Below, one piece after another: positions 46,201 through 59,289 of a DNA stretch of 64,000 nt. The stretch is from Papilionanthe hookeriana x Papilionanthe teres. Lineage: Eukaryota > Streptophyta > Magnoliopsida > Asparagales > Orchidaceae. The first letter of the stretch is position 1; each line of letters starts with the position of its first letter. The notes under the pieces were generated by a model, which had not been told where the DNA came from, ran no database searches, and saw only the letters and a list, made by a program, of their open reading frames with translations. The stretch lies in assembly GCA_022702705.1 (NCBI GenBank), contig CM040431.1, positions 27,887,185-27,951,184 of the forward strand. The letters are read 5' to 3'. The position numbers and the translations under genes were made by a program.

Positions 46201-47469
46201 CACCGATTTTCCTAAAAAATAATCTTCATAAAAATGGATTTTTTAATAAAAAACTGTTCCTTGACTTCAAATTTTAAAATCGCAGATCGATATTTTATTT
46301 AACAATCTTGCTTTGTACTATATTAAAATCTACATAATTAGTAGCACACAATTCTTGGATATTTAAATCTCCCACTTCTAAACTTTCATATTTACATAAA
46401 TAACATTTTGATGTCTTAAGCCTACATGAAAATGTGTGTAGGTGTATTTCACTCTTAAAAAATTATAATAGCAATAATTTTTGCATGATATTAAATGTTT
46501 GAGTGTTATATGTAAATATAAAATTTTAGATGAGATATATAAATATGTAAGGATTATGTGTGTGTTATGTATGAAAATAAATTTTTATGTGATCGACGTA
46601 TAAACACAATTTAGAATTATTGTGTTCAGTAAATACCCCCAAACTCATGAAACCACATATCTAAATTGTCACTAGGATCTCCTTTCAAGATAAGTACAGT
46701 GAGTCGTACTTGCTTTGAATGTATCTCAAATAGCCTGAATCACTTGTGTTGGGAATAAAAGCTTAGTTTTCTATTAAATTAAATAATTTAAAGCACAATG
46801 TCAATAAATTAAAAAAAATAAAAAAGCTTGTGTTATCAACAGGCTCAATGGGTAGATGTTGTCGGTTGACTCCATTCCAGTGGAAGCAGTCTTGGACTCC
46901 ATTGAACTCAACACCGCTATAGTCGCAGCAGGTGACAGTGCTGGCGTGGTAGTGGCGGGTTATGGGAGGGGATAGGTGTGGTGCAAGGGTGGGGGTAGGT
47001 GTCGGGTTACAGAGCAAGTGGTCGGCCCACCCTCCAGCCCTCGTCGAAAATCTGCAATAAGAAAAAGGAATTTAATTAATCAGTGCACATAACATATACT
47101 ACGCATTAAACTAAAAGCACAACAAAAAGCAGCAAACAGAAAACACGATAGTACACAGTGAAAGGAAAACACAATAGAACGCAGTAAACAAAAAAACAGA
47201 ATAATGTGCAGTAAATGGGTAGATGAAATTGTAAAATGAGCAATAAACTAGTAAAACTGAAACACAAAAGTACTTCGTAAACTGAAAGACAAAACTATCA
47301 AATGAAAATTACAAGCTAGTGAAAATTAAAACGAAACAATAAGTAACTAAATAATCATAGAAGAAACTTTAAAGTACAATCTACAAACTAAGAGGGCTGA
47401 AGCTTATAATATTTAAAGTAATTTTTCCATCTTACTTGTCTCATCTGATGAGACACGATTAAAGGTTGT
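46201..47469. other. Intergenic or transposon-derived DNA, no supported gene
   Basis: AT-rich, with a proline-rich minus-strand stretch at about 46880-47050 preceded (on the minus strand) by a TTCTTATTGCAG acceptor-like site. Since it lies just downstream of the CACTA transposase it might be an exon of that element's second gene, but the evidence is weak. An A-rich, CAGTAAAC-containing low-complexity stretch lies at 47100-47330. Confidence 0.35.
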
Positions 47470-50400
47470 AGTTAAAAATTTCTTCACCCAAAGCATCGTC
47501 AGAGTTACACTGATCACCGAGAGCAATTTCTTTGAGTTCGTCACTAGCATTCTCTAAATTTAGTTCTTCATGAATAGAATAGAGTGGAAAACATAAATCT
47601 GTCATTTAAATTTCTTGATAAGCGGGTTTATTAGTATTTTAAATATTAATAGTTGCTCTATGTTTACTCTATATGACAACTGTCCTATCAATTTTATCTC
47701 TTGCTCTCAGGATATATTGAAGATAATAAATCTGATTCAATTGTCTTGTTAGAATGAAAGGATCAAATTTAGCATACATTTTGTTTACTTTTACTTCTAC
47801 AATATCCGTCATTCCAGGATTATGAACTAGATCAAGCCAATCAAAGTTGAACAGAAATACGCTTTCTTCAATGGAGCTAGGATAACATAGGTCAATAAAT
47901 TCTTCAAGAATATCTTAGTAATCTATTTCATCGTCCAATCTATTATTATATTAAACATAAATGCTGAAATTATAAGTTTATTTTTCCTTCTGACCAGAAT
48001 CTTGTATGAAACTTGCAGTCATTCTCATCGTAAAGTTGCCAAATTTTCACGATATACATGAGCCTCTAACCACGATTTAGCAAGCTTTGATCTGTCACTC
48101 CATTTTTTCAATAATGAATCTATTAATTCATAAGAAGTGATGTGTCAATGAAAATACCCAAAAATACACGTGTGAGATGAAGTAACAAATTTGTTAAATT
48201 CTAGCGTACATTCGTTGTAAACCATTAGTGGAAATTATTCTCTATCTCCTTGCTTGTAATATCAACTTCAAAAAAATTTAACAAATCTACAAATAAACTG
48301 TTCACACATTGAAAATTTCATCATATAGCTCATCAGAATATTTCCACTAGAAAGGGTGAACAACTATAATAGAAAATGTCTTACTGAATAAAATACTGAA
48401 CTTTGTCACAATTGAGAAAAAAATATTAGGTCTCTGCTCGAAGTTTCTTGTCACTGAGATAACATGATGTGCACCCCTGCGATGCTTCACCCAACTAATA
48501 AAAAACAGAAAGTGTCGAGTGAACATCACACCCACTGACACTTTCGTAGAATTTTATTGCCAGAAATAGTAGGAAAAGAAAGTCGTAGTCTTCTGCAGTA
48601 AATATGTCTCACGAATTAATCCTTCTAGTTGCATCTTATTCTTAATAGTTCTCTTTAGTTTATTCAAAAATCTGAAAAGAAAATTTTATTTAACACAATT
48701 TAACTATGTTCTTTATGAAGCAGTGAGTAACTATCTAGTGCATGAGTTATTATGTCTCAAATGAATACATCTAACAGTACTTTCTTTGGACCTCCAATTA
48801 CTATATCGCGTAGTAAATATACTGAAGAATGCTCCATGGAGTCGAAAAGATTAGGCGAAAAATATTCTCTTGATTTTGCAAAGTATCACATGAATGTTTG
48901 CTTCAAATTGTCATATGTCATCAAATTTCAAACAAGCTACACATAGTTCCCTGAAGAACACAACGAATTAAGTGTTGGCTTGACAAGCGGTTAAATGCAG
49001 CTAGCATCAAATTTTGCTAAAAAATATAATAGTCATAAATTTTTATCTAAATACCTTTCCTACCCCTACATCAACACAATGACTCAAGTTCGGTGCATAT
49101 CCGCTCGGCGATTTTAGTGATAGGAGCCACAAACAAATTAACCTCCATTGAGCCAAAGTAATAGAATATTTTACTTTGGGCTTCACGAGCTTACCAGCAG
49201 TAGCTTCTTGAATCTCCAATTTCAATATTTTGCATATCTCCTTCAAATATAGTGTCATTCACATTATTCTTAATTTTTCTCTTAACATCTATCAGGGGAT
49301 TGAAGATATTATGAAAGAATTTTTTCTCAATGTGCATTACATCAAGATTATGTCTGATCATGCTATTCATTTAATAAGGCAGATCCCAAAAAATTGACAG
49401 TTTTGCCAATTATAATAACACCAAACCTTGTTGGAATGAACTGGACAAACCGTAATTTTAGAATGTTACTAACAATTTGGAATAAATCATCCTCAGTTAC
49501 TTTTAGAGGTATCGTGATTTCTCAATTGTTTTTTTCTGAATGAATTTATGTTTCACCTAAAGGGATCTTCACCTTTTAGAAACATAAAATGACAGTCAAA
49601 TCATGAAATCTTTCTGCCTTACTAAAGTGTAAATGTCTTAGCTAAATTCACACAATGTAGACAAGCTAACTTTTCAGCAATGCCTCACCAAGATAACATC
49701 ATATACAGTAAAATCATTTATTGTCTACATTAATGCTACTTTCATTAAAAGAGTTTGTTCCATTAAGATATCATATATCGCGACACATCTTTCCCTAAGA
49801 ATTTATAGTTCATCTATTAACGACTGCAAATATACAGCAATCATACCTTTAGGGCAACTAGGACCATGTATAATCAATGTCAGGAGAAAGAGTGATGTTG
49901 TCAAGCACATCTCAGGTGACAAATTGCATGACGTAACGATCACTGATCAACAAGAGTAGGGTGACACAGTCTTATTGTACGATGAAAAGCATCATAACAT
50001 AAATCAAACTGCACATTACCTACCTCCACGACAAACTTAGGATATGAGCGATCAACTTATTTTCATGCCACACAATGCTAGATGATTTACTGATTTGATT
50101 TTTCTTGATATGTTACGATGTCACGTCATATGTGAAACAGTACGCATATAACTATATAACATTTGACGACATGGAATAAGTGGTAGATAAAAGAGCCACT
50201 TCTATGGGACTTTCTTCTGTCTCTTACTTTTTAAGGTTTAAATTTAAAAAGAATTACAGAAAATGTACTGAGTCTTTGTTGCACTGAACTTGTGAAATAA
50301 CATACATCCATTTACCCATCAATCAATTTTCTCTGTTTTCAGCCATAACTTGTAAACCAAGATTTTTGTCCTTCATAAATCCTTAGGGACTAAATTTTTC

Positions 50401-50939
50401 TATGGATTTGTCTCTTTCAATAATACTAAAAACTGATTGAAACATTTTTGTGAAGTGTTAAACTCAGTTTTAATTTTTAACATTTTGAGATATACGGATA
50501 ACTCAAAATGGGGTTTAGTAAATAACAGAACTTCTAATCTTTGTGGTTTGGTGCCTCTTCCTCAAATTGACTCAGATACCACCGTCTTATCCCAGCAATG
50601 AGTATTTCTTCAAATCTATTTGATTATAATTCAAGTGGAGGATCATAACTCGTCGAAGAAATAGAACTACATAGTATAGGATCAACCTCACCATGTAAAC
50701 CCTAAAATAAATATTCAAGTTGAAATCTCCATCAATATAAATTATATCTGACTTAATACAGTGTGCTATATTTTTGTGTTTCAAACAAGGTCACCAAAAC
50801 CTACCATCAGATAACTATGTCGAAAGATTAGATGTCCTTTCCACAAAGGCCTCAACATCATTTAAGAACTCTTCAATAATTCCTTTTCTATAGGGGATAA
50901 TCCATTGTACTTCCACGACCATGATGTACTAATATCCAT
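47470..50939 (-). pseudogene. CACTA (En/Spm) transposase, TNP2 type, degenerate
   Basis: Domains in order on the minus strand: transposase-associated N-terminus from an ATG at 50939 (IIEEFLNDVEAFVE, then PCLKHKNIAHC as the cysteine segment); TNP2 at about 50080-49270 (NVQFDLCYDAF, LIIHGPSCPKGMIAVYLQSLIDEL, TINDF, RHNLDVMHIEK); DUF4218 at 49260-48500 (KYSITLAQWRLIC, GYAPNLSHCVD, FFRELC, NLFDSMEHSSVYL); DUF4216 at 47900-47690 (FNFDWLDLV, DPFILTRQLNQIYYLQ); acidic C-terminus to 47470. Many stops and frameshifts show a dead copy. The terminal inverted repeats (CACTA...) were not found. The enzyme would cut and paste the element. Confidence 0.85.
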
Positions 50940-51489
50940 AAATAACATGAACCATCAAAAAAATCAATGCACCATAAAGTGCAATTAATATAGGTCAATT
51001 AAACATAATTGTGTGTATGACATTTATGTATTATCTTTCAGTTAAAGAAAGAAAATTTTAGGAAATAAATAGTCTTACATGTTTGGCAAGTAGAATAAGC
51101 AATTGTGTGTCATGCGACTCATAACTGGGCATGGACAGTGATGGAAAGAAGTTTCTTATTCCAGTAGCTCAGGCACCTTAGCTATGCCTCAAACTTTTTT
51201 AATATTCATCCACAAGCTTATTGTTCTATCATTTTATAAGAAATTATTTAAGATCATTAATAGTTTCTTTTCTATTGTATATTCATTTTTGTTATTGCCT
51301 TTAGGGAATTTACTTATACATACTTTTACACACTCTAGTGCATCCCATTTATTCTTAAAAAAGGAACCAAAATGCTCTTCATCCACTCATGAGACATCTT
51401 TTAGTTTTTAAAATATGAGTTTAAAAAGATATGAAACTCCTAAATCTTCAATATAAATGTCCTAAAGGTTAAGATGTAATACAAAGATT
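50940..51489. other. Unassigned DNA between the CACTA and LINE relics
   Basis: AT-rich; no motif recognised. A 75-codon plus-strand frame at 51184-51411 has no support. Confidence 0.4.
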
Positions 51490-52353
51490 TTTCATAACCA
51501 GGAGAGAGTGAGGAGGATCTACTATAGTACCAATACATTTAATGAGAGGTTTGATTGAGAAGTGCAAAGAGAGTAAAGAGGATCGACATATGTTTTTATT
51601 TTTTTATTTAGAAACAGCTTATAATAAGTTTCCAAGAGAAGTCATTTGGAGAGTTCTAGAGCAAAGAAGGTGTTGATATGGCTTATATTCAAGTAAGTAA
51701 AGATAAGTATACTAGAGCTGCTACTTGTGTTCAAACAGAAGGATGATTGATCAAGTATTTTCCTATTTCAATTGGATTACAACAGGGATCAGCTTTAAAC
51801 CCATAACTTTAGGTTTTAGTTATGGATGCTCTTATTGGACATTTACAAGAGAATGTACCTTGGAGTATGTTTTTGTTGATGATATCCTTCTCTTGGATAA
51901 TATTAGAGAAAGAGTTGATAAACTTTAATTTTGGAGGTCGACATTGGAGTCTAAAGGTCTTCATTTGAGTAGATTTAAAATTGAATACATTGAATATAAT
52001 TTTAGTAGTAGTAACTCTAGTGTAGGAGTTGTAGCTTTGGGTGATTGAATCATTAAAAGGTGTGAACGTTTTAGATATCTCGGGTCTACTATTCATAGTG
52101 ATGGTGATATAGATGGGGTTGTTTTTAGTAGAATTCAATTTGGTTGGTTGAAGTGGAGAATTGCATCGGGTCTATTGTGTGATAGAAGAGTATCGTTAGA
52201 TTTAAAGGAAAGTTTTACAAGATGGTGGTGAGATCTGCAATGCTCTATGGCGTATAATGTTACCCTTTAAAAGAGAGCGCTAAATAAAGTTATGTGTTTT
52301 TTAGATGAAAATGCTTCGGTGGATGAGTGCATTGACACTTAAAGTACAAAATG
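51490..52353 (+). pseudogene. LINE (non-LTR retrotransposon) reverse transcriptase relic, 5' part
   Basis: Translation in shifting frames gives RGLIEKCKESKEDRHMFLF, ETAYNKFPREVIWRVLE (the plant LINE pattern EKAYDRVPREV with catalytic Asp changed to Asn), GLQQGSALNP, FVDDILLLDNIRERVDKL (active-site FADD changed to FVDD), then LRFIYLGSTIHSDG-like and KMLRWMSALTLKVQN. It stops at the target duplication ACAAAATG (52346-52353) and resumes at 54946. Confidence 0.8.
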
Positions 52354-52654
52354 CTCGGGTTATTTGGGATCACTCTCTGTTTTCTATTTTTGTTTTTGTT
52401 TTTATTCTGTTTTGTTTTTATTTTTTTTTTATGTTTTATAAAATGCGTTTGATATTATTATGATTTATATGTTTTTTTAATAAAAAAACATGTTTGATTG
52501 AATATTTTTTTATTTTTAAAAGAAAAAAACCTATACTTTTTTTAATACAACGGTTGCATCCACATGCACTCCAATATTAAGCTCTGTCGTCCATGGCCTA
52601 TACAACATCTTTTGTGCTCCGCCCAGCTTGAAGCATGACCTGTGGGCAAGCGAG

Positions 52655-54358
52655 TGATACACCTAAAATATATATTATTTTTATGCACATTTTTATACCT
52701 ATTTTTGATGATATTGCACTTTAATGGAATGTATTTTCATGTTTTTCTTACAGGTATGATTAAAATGAGTGATTGTGATGAAAGGAACAAAAAAGATCAA
52801 ATTTGGAGCAAAAAATGAAAGGTGTGCAAAATTAGCCTCTAGCGCCTAAGCATCAATGGCTGGCTCATAGACGCAACAGTTAAAAGTGACGAATTAAATC
52901 AAATTTAGTGTCATTTCCAAGAGGTGTTTGAAACAACTTTTGGTTTAAACTTCCTCAACTTCTTTTGAGTTGCAAATTTGAATGAAGAGATGCAACCTTT
53001 GGTAGATACATTGAATCTGGACATGATTTGAAGAGACATCAAAGCACCTTTTGAAGAATTATTAAAATGAAGACTTGAAGATCAGAAAAAGGTGAAGCGT
53101 TTTGAAAGGGAGTATTGGCGGGAGAAGTTGGAGAAAAAGTTGAAGGGGTTGAAGGGAAAGAGGAAGAAAGAGAGTCTTAGTCTTGCCATACTTTCTTTAT
53201 TTTTTCACTTTACTTTATCATAGTTTATATTAGAATTTAGGAGAGTGAATTCTTAGAGTTGGGTGGCACCTCTTAAGGAGTTATTTAGTGGAAAGCAAAA
53301 GTTTTAGAGGAACTTCAAGAGTCTTGTGGAGAGGATTTTCAGATAAGTTTTAATTTTTATTTTTAGATTTGGTTTTAAGTAAGACTTGTTGTGTTTTCAC
53401 TATGATTTATACTTTCAAATCAAATTGTGTTTGTATTTTCTCCATGAGTTCTGAGTAGTTTTCTTTATCTTTTTTCTTTCAAATGATCAAGTAATTAAAT
53501 TATGGAAGAAAGTTGTGTGAAGTATAGATGTTTAATGTTGGAAGAAGTTGTGATGATTCAACTACCTTGCACTTCATTTACCTCTTGATTTGGCCAATTG
53601 AGATGTTAAAATTTATTGTGAGAAAATGTAAGAACCAATGCAGTATTGTCTCAAACAACAATTGGAGTGAATCACATAAAATTGTATAGGTGAGAATTGT
53701 AGTTCATATAATTGAGTGCAAATAAATAGAGAGATATACTTTTTAATGGGTGTAGAATTAGAGAACTTTAGTGTGACAGGCTAAAGCTCCAAATTTAGTT
53801 TGATGTTTAAAGTTTTGTTATGAGATGTTAACTCTCAGGTGGAGGGAAAAGAGGGAACTCTAGAGTGAGAGCTAGTATCTTCCCTGCCTAACCCATCTAC
53901 AAGATTTCAAAACTTCAGATTAGCCTATGTTCTTTATAGAACCAAATAAGGATAAAGAATATAATTGCTCTTATTTAGCACAACACATTTAAATACTTCT
54001 ACAACGAAATTCCATAATTATTACTGATTCATTGAAAGAGGAAAAAGATATTTTATTACCATTTGTTTTCATATCATTTAATAATATTGTTAATTTTAGT
54101 TGCTTACTTTACTTTTTCTAAAAAATTAACAAAAAATTTAAACTTTTTAATTATAAAACATAACTTACAAAATAATTTTGAAAAGTAAAAAAAAAGTTGT
54201 TTTTATGCTTTCTTTAAATTTTTAGAACATTTCCCTGTGGGTTCGATATCTCGGGACTTAATCAGAAAGTCTTATATTACTTGATAAACGATATGTATAT
54301 TTGCGTAGAATCTCATATTAAAAATATTAAAGTTGATTTCCTATTTGCTTCGGAATCA
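52655..54358 (+). repeat. Athila-type LTR (third family) with a remnant primer site
   Basis: It starts TGATACACCTAAAATATATA, related to TGACACGCCTAAAATATATA of the outer element, and ends ...CGGAATCA. AGTTTTTGGTGTCGTTGTAA follows, a decayed tRNA-Asp primer site, so a few internal bases remain and this is not a clean solo LTR. The LTR contains GTGGGTTCGATATCTCGGGA near 54237, and a faint CTCTAGCGCC...GACGC trace at about 52835 where other families have palindromes. Confidence 0.75.
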
Positions 54359-54439
54359 AGTTTTTGGTGTCGTTGTAAAGAAAGAGATATTATCATTGAG
54401 AAGAAATATAAAGTGTAAAACGTAAGCATAAATATTCGT

Positions 54440-54765
54440 GGATCAGCAAGCGGAGGATGGCAGGCGGCAGACGGCAAGCGGAGAGCAACGAGCTGCGGGC
54501 AGCAGGCGGCTGGTGGCTAGCGGGCGGCGGGCTGTGGTAATCGACGGTGGAGGGCGGCGGGTGGCTAGCGAACTGTGGGCACTGTCGGCAGGCTGAGGTA
54601 ATCGACGGTGGCGGCGAGAGACGGTTGCTGGTGATAGCAAGCGGTAGCGGACTGCAAGATGCAAGCGACAGCGAGATGCAAGCGACAGCGGTAGAGGCGG
54701 AATGTATACGCTGACGATTCAGAGGGCTGCCAACATACTACGGGCGGCGGACCCTCGCTCAGGTA
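54440..54765. repeat. GC-rich degenerate repeat block inside the TIR element
   Basis: About 65% GC in a sequence that is otherwise below 35%. Imperfect repeats of GGTAATCGACGGTGG (54536, 54596), GGCGGCGGGTGGCTAGCG-like units and GATGCAAGCGACAGCG (54658, 54674) are visible. Frames on the minus strand are long only because of composition. It may be a captured fragment of host DNA or a GC-rich minisatellite. Confidence 0.6.
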
Positions 54766-54945
54766 ATGTTTTGAAAAATATATTTTTAAAATAGCAAAAA
54801 CACAATTTCTATTATTTTTGCTATTTTGAAGACAAGCCTTATGTATATTAAAAAAAAATTGCATAAATAAACACAATTTTTTTGGGTTTGTTTTCTGAAA
54901 ACAAAAAACGGAAAACAGAAAGTGATCTCAAACAGAGACAAAATG

Positions 54946-55222
54946 AATATATCCGTGATAGGATTGGTATAGCTCAATGGTGGACAAGATTAGAGTTGTC
55001 TTTGATGATTTGGTTAGATTAAATGTCGATTATGAGAGTAAACGCTTTAAATTCGACTTATGTTAAGAAAGACACGGGTAGACCCAAAAAGCCTTGGGCA
55101 TATTATATGAAAATTGATTTTAATATATTAAAATTAAAGGACAATATGTCGCTAAACAAGGAGCAATGGAGAAAAATGATTAATGTAGCTGACCTCACGT
55201 GGTGGCATAAAAGCTTCTTTTT
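54946..55222 (+). pseudogene. LINE reverse transcriptase relic, 3' part
   Basis: It continues the frame of the 5' part: EYIRDRIGIA follows KVQN directly if the intervening element is removed. Then come KKDTGRPKKPWAYYMKIDF and EQWRKMINVADLTWW, the usual C-terminus of this LINE type. The end is placed after the WW codons. A poly-A tail was not seen. Confidence 0.78.
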
Positions 55223-56661
55223 GTTCTTTTTCTTATTCCTGCTCTTACATTTACATACATACCACTCAATCTCTATATATTTTCATGTATAACACCTAAA
55301 GTTTGTTTTTTTTACAACTATACCACCAAATCTTTTGTATAACATCAACAATATCATCATTTTAATTTTTTATGCGGCATTTTCATACATAACACACAAT
55401 ACTTATACATTATATATATATATATATATATATGTGGCATCAGTTAATTCAAACTCAATAATCTATTGTTTAGTTGATCGGTTAATGTATAATGATCGTC
55501 GGTTTTTACTTGAGGAAAATCGAAGTCTTCTAATTCAGGCAACATTAGATCGTTGGTTTATAAGTCAGCATGAACCGATGAAATTAACCGTCAGCGGACT
55601 CTCATAGCCCGTCAGAAACATCTTTAACGAGGATCCTATGGTTTGTTTAGCCAGAAAACTAGAGAAAATAACTAAAAAACTTCAGCGTCGCTAAGCCGTG
55701 GAAAAAATATTCAAAATTTCCGACAAGCATAAAATCGTATGTTTTCTCACTGATTTTAATGTGTTTCTCCTATAGTGAGAGCAACCAGCTAACATAGTCA
55801 TACATATAAAAAAAATTCAAGAATATCATGTATAACCACATTTAAAGTTAGAGCAAAAATATAACATTATTATTTTGTACTCTCTTTCCTATAAATATGG
55901 AATATCATTTCATGAATAAGATCATTTCATTACTAAGAGTTTATATACTTAATCTCTTAGCGTGTAATTATATTAAAAAAAAAACTCTAATCTCATCCTT
56001 TCTAATCCCTTACTTTTACTTAAAACAAAATTCAAAAGCACACTACTTTTTACGCTTTTTTTGATGAAAAGCTCATCTTCAATCTTATTATAAAAAAAAT
56101 ATATCTTAATTTATTCATTTTCTAGAGAGCCAAACATGAATGATTCTCATCTTATTTGGTTCATTATTGACTATTTATATACATATGATAAGTAGATTAG
56201 CAGAATCATTCTATCTTGTCAATTTATTATTTATTTATTTTATTTTTATTTGTTCAAAAATAACTCTTATTTGACATATATTGGGTTCGATTAATACGAG
56301 CACACTAAATTTCAATTGAGCCGAACATTAATAAATTATCAACTTGTCAAAACTCAATTCACTGACACGTCAAATAACGTCCATAAATATAAAAAATCTT
56401 TAAAAAAAATCTCTTTAGTAATTTATAGCATTCCCAACTCTGATTGCTATTATTATTTCTTTATTTTCAGAAAAATTTTTATTGATTTGCCATGAATGTT
56501 ATTCTTTAAAAACAAGTAAGGTTCTAAGGATAGTTATCTCTAATAAAAAATAGTTGTTATTCCCATATCCTAACATTGAATTATATTATTTGAAAGTAAA
56601 TTAATTTGTCAATAATTTTCAAACATTTCTTTTTTGAAGCACCAAACAAAACCAACTTTTA
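55223..56661. other. AT-rich intergenic DNA
   Basis: No gene is supported. A (TA)n microsatellite lies at 55411-55434. Scattered ORFs such as 55335-55607 have no recognisable features. Confidence 0.6.
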
Positions 56662-56899
56662 GGGTTTGTTTTGGATTTATTTATTTATTTTAAATATGTT
56701 TATTTAGTGTGATTTTATCATATTTTTACTTATTCTTAAAATAAATAAAATAATATTGAAAATATTGAAAATGATTTTTTGGTATTTTGAATGTTTTAAA
56801 AAACGACCATATATTAATAAAACATAGTAAAAATATTTTGTTTTAAATCAAAGCATAAACAAAACATAATAATAATAATAAAAGTCATCCAAGACAACC
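56662..56899. mobile_element. Possible MITE
   Basis: The left end reads GGGTTTGTTTTGGAT and the reverse of the right end reads GGTTGTCTTGGATGA, an imperfect inverted repeat bounding about 240 bp of AT-rich DNA. No clean target duplication was found. Confidence 0.3.
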
Positions 56900-57720
56900 A
56901 CTTAAATTTAATGAAAATTCTTTCACCAACATCAACTAATAAGATAAATATTAGAAATTATTATATTTGATGATTTTGAAATACACTATCTCACCCTTCT
57001 CACCTCGCTGGCAGCTACCACATATTGCTGCTATCAACATCTACCATATATTGCCACAATAATTCAACCTGACAACCACTGTTATGACTACTACGATAAC
57101 AATCAAATAATATTGTCGCTTATAAACTACAAGAACCACATTGTGAAAAGCATACAAAATTTTTGACTACACTCTAAACATAAAAAAATACATCTAAACT
57201 TATACTATAACTAACAAAAATCAATTTAAAGTATTTTAAATAAAATGAATTTATTTGATATTCTATTTAGAATGCATTGAAATTTCAAATATTTACAATC
57301 AAATTGCCTATCTTCGAATTCAAGCCATTCAAACTTTTGTAACAATTTTTTTTTAACTAAAAATTCCTCAAAGTATGTGGCTAAAATTTGTTTTTTAGTA
57401 TAATTTTTTTTTTTTTAATTCAATAAAACTTAGGGTGTATTAGGGGCAGCTGCAACTTATTAATAAGCTGTTGATAAACAACTATCCCAGGAATCTGCTG
57501 ATAAGCAGCTGTTGAGAATAAATTGGCACACTATTTGGTTTGTGCTGTTAGAAAATAACTATTTTGCAGATGTTTCTGAAAAAATAATCATTCTACATTT
57601 AGTGCAGTGATGTTGTTTGCAATTGAACTGTTATAGCAATATATTTGATACTTGATAAACAAATATCTAATTCAGAATAGTACAAAATTACAACATAATA
57701 ATTAGCCACTAGAAATGAAG
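56900..57720. other. Intergenic DNA, with a possible hAT-type fragment near 57430
   Basis: 57430-57610 starts TTAGGGTGTATTAGGGGCAG, continues with several related CAGCTGTTGA and GATAAACA words, and contains TTTGGTTTGTGCTGTT. This resembles decayed ends of small plant transposons. Nothing else is recognised. Confidence 0.3.
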
Positions 57721-58740
57721 ACTCGTCAAATTACAAAGTGTGATATTCACACTTGCAACACCTTTGTATCACAAATATATGCATGAAAGGTGTTTATCAC
57801 TTTTATGAGGGCAATGATGGTGGTATGTTTGATATAATAACAAAGTTTTGAAAGATATGTATGTTATGTGATGCAGGGAATTGAGTCTTATAAAATTTAA
57901 AGCTTAATTGAAAGAGTTAAATTGCCTCAGTTTAAAATGAAAACAACTTTCATAGTTCTACTTCTTCTGTAGAACTATTTATGTGGTACATTGATCAGTG
58001 AATGTACAAGAAATAGATATTGCCATATATTTAAAATCTTTTCTCATGAAGGAGTGTGATATTTTTTTTTCAAGTATGATTTCTTCAAACATCTGCAAAT
58101 AATAAAGATACTCTTTTATCTAACATTGATTGATAGAGGATGACTATCTTACATCTTTTTCATTTACATATTCCAACTAACATGAATGAACAATGAATTG
58201 ACTCATCAAATTAAAAAGTATGATATTCACACTTACGACGCTTTTGTATCACAAATATATGCATGAAAAAAGTATATCATTTTTAAGAGAGTAATGATGG
58301 TGGGACGTTTGATATGATAATAAAGTTTTAAAAGGTATACATGTTATGTGCTGCAGTAATTCGAGTCTTATAAAATTTAAACATGAAATGAAAGAGTTAA
58401 ATTGTCTAAGTTTGAAATGAAACCAACTTTCATAATTCAGCTTCTTTTGTATAACTATTTATATGGTACATTGATCAGTAAATATACAATAAAAAGATCT
58501 CGCAACATAATTAAAACCTTGTCTCATGAAGGAGTGTAAATATTTTTTTCCAAGTATGATTTCTTCAAACATCTACAAGTAATAAAGATACTTTTTGTCT
58601 AACCTCAGTTGCTAGAGAATAACTATCTTGCATTCTTTTTATTTACATATTCCAACTAGCATAAATTAAAAAAAATATTTCAACTTGCACAAATTTCACT
58701 TACAATACATTTGTATCACAGATATATGCATGAAACCAAT
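57721..58740. repeat. Tandem duplication of a ~480-bp unit
   Basis: Unit 1 (57721-58200) begins ACTCGTCAAATTACAAAGTG; unit 2 (58201-58680) begins ACTCATCAAATTAAAAAGTA and follows it throughout with scattered substitutions; a partial third copy (58681-58740) retains TTTGTATCACAGATATATGC. No ORF is conserved between units. It lies 0.9-2 kb upstream of the pirin gene. Confidence 0.85.
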
Positions 58741-59289
58741 ACAAATAATATTGCAATCCACCAAGCAAATTCACACTACCATAACCTATCAAGCAAATAC
58801 ACCAAAAAACAGAAGAAGAAGCAAGCAACCGATATTGCTAACATAGGAAGACACTAAAAGAAGATAATGGATGGAGGATACCGAAAGAAGCAAACAGTAC
58901 TAACCCTTCATCATAAGTGTTGGGGAAGAGAAGAAATACCGAGCAAATGGGAGACAATGACGAGCGGGGCACAGAAAAATAACCAAGCAAATGCGGGACA
59001 AGAACGAGCTGGCCAGAAGACAGAAGACGAGAGGTTAGCTTGAAGGGCACCCAGTAAAAATATCGCGAAGAAAAGCGGGTCGCTAAATTGAGCCTGCGGC
59101 CCGCATTTTAACGAAAACGCGGAAAATCACACTCGCCACGGAGCCACGACCGCCCCAAACAACACATGCATGCATTTCCACACCGCGCCGCACTTCTGCT
59201 ACCATGCCAAATAGACCATTAGGCTATTTTCCCAATTTAAAGTAAATTTTTAATTTCTTTAGAGGTGCTATTATATCCGTTGAAGTTGA

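Larger units (their letters stand above)
52354..54937. mobile_element. TIR DNA transposon (non-autonomous) inserted in the LINE
   Basis: It is flanked by the perfect 8-bp duplication ACAAAATG (52346-52353, 54938-54945). Inverted ends: the left reads TTTGGGATCACTCTCTG and the reverse of the right reads TTTGAGATCACTTTCTG, both followed by TTTTC and T/G-rich runs, for about 35 bp of imperfect match. Removing it restores the LINE frame. The long ends favour a Mutator-like element; an 8-bp duplication also fits hAT. No transposase is present. It contains an Athila-type LTR and a GC-rich block. Confidence 0.75.

Noticed and set aside
46763..47017. Proline- and threonine-rich minus-strand ORF as a gene
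   Set aside because: A splice-acceptor-like site precedes it and it lies next to the CACTA relic, but no homology could be seen; kept only as a possible exon.
54443..54876. Minus-strand ORFs with Arg/Pro/Ser-rich proteins
   Set aside because: They arise from the GC-rich repeat block; no start context, domain or conservation supports them.
55023..55292. 89-codon ORF as a separate small gene
   Set aside because: Its C-terminal motif (WRKMINVADLTWW) shows it is the tail of the LINE reverse transcriptase.
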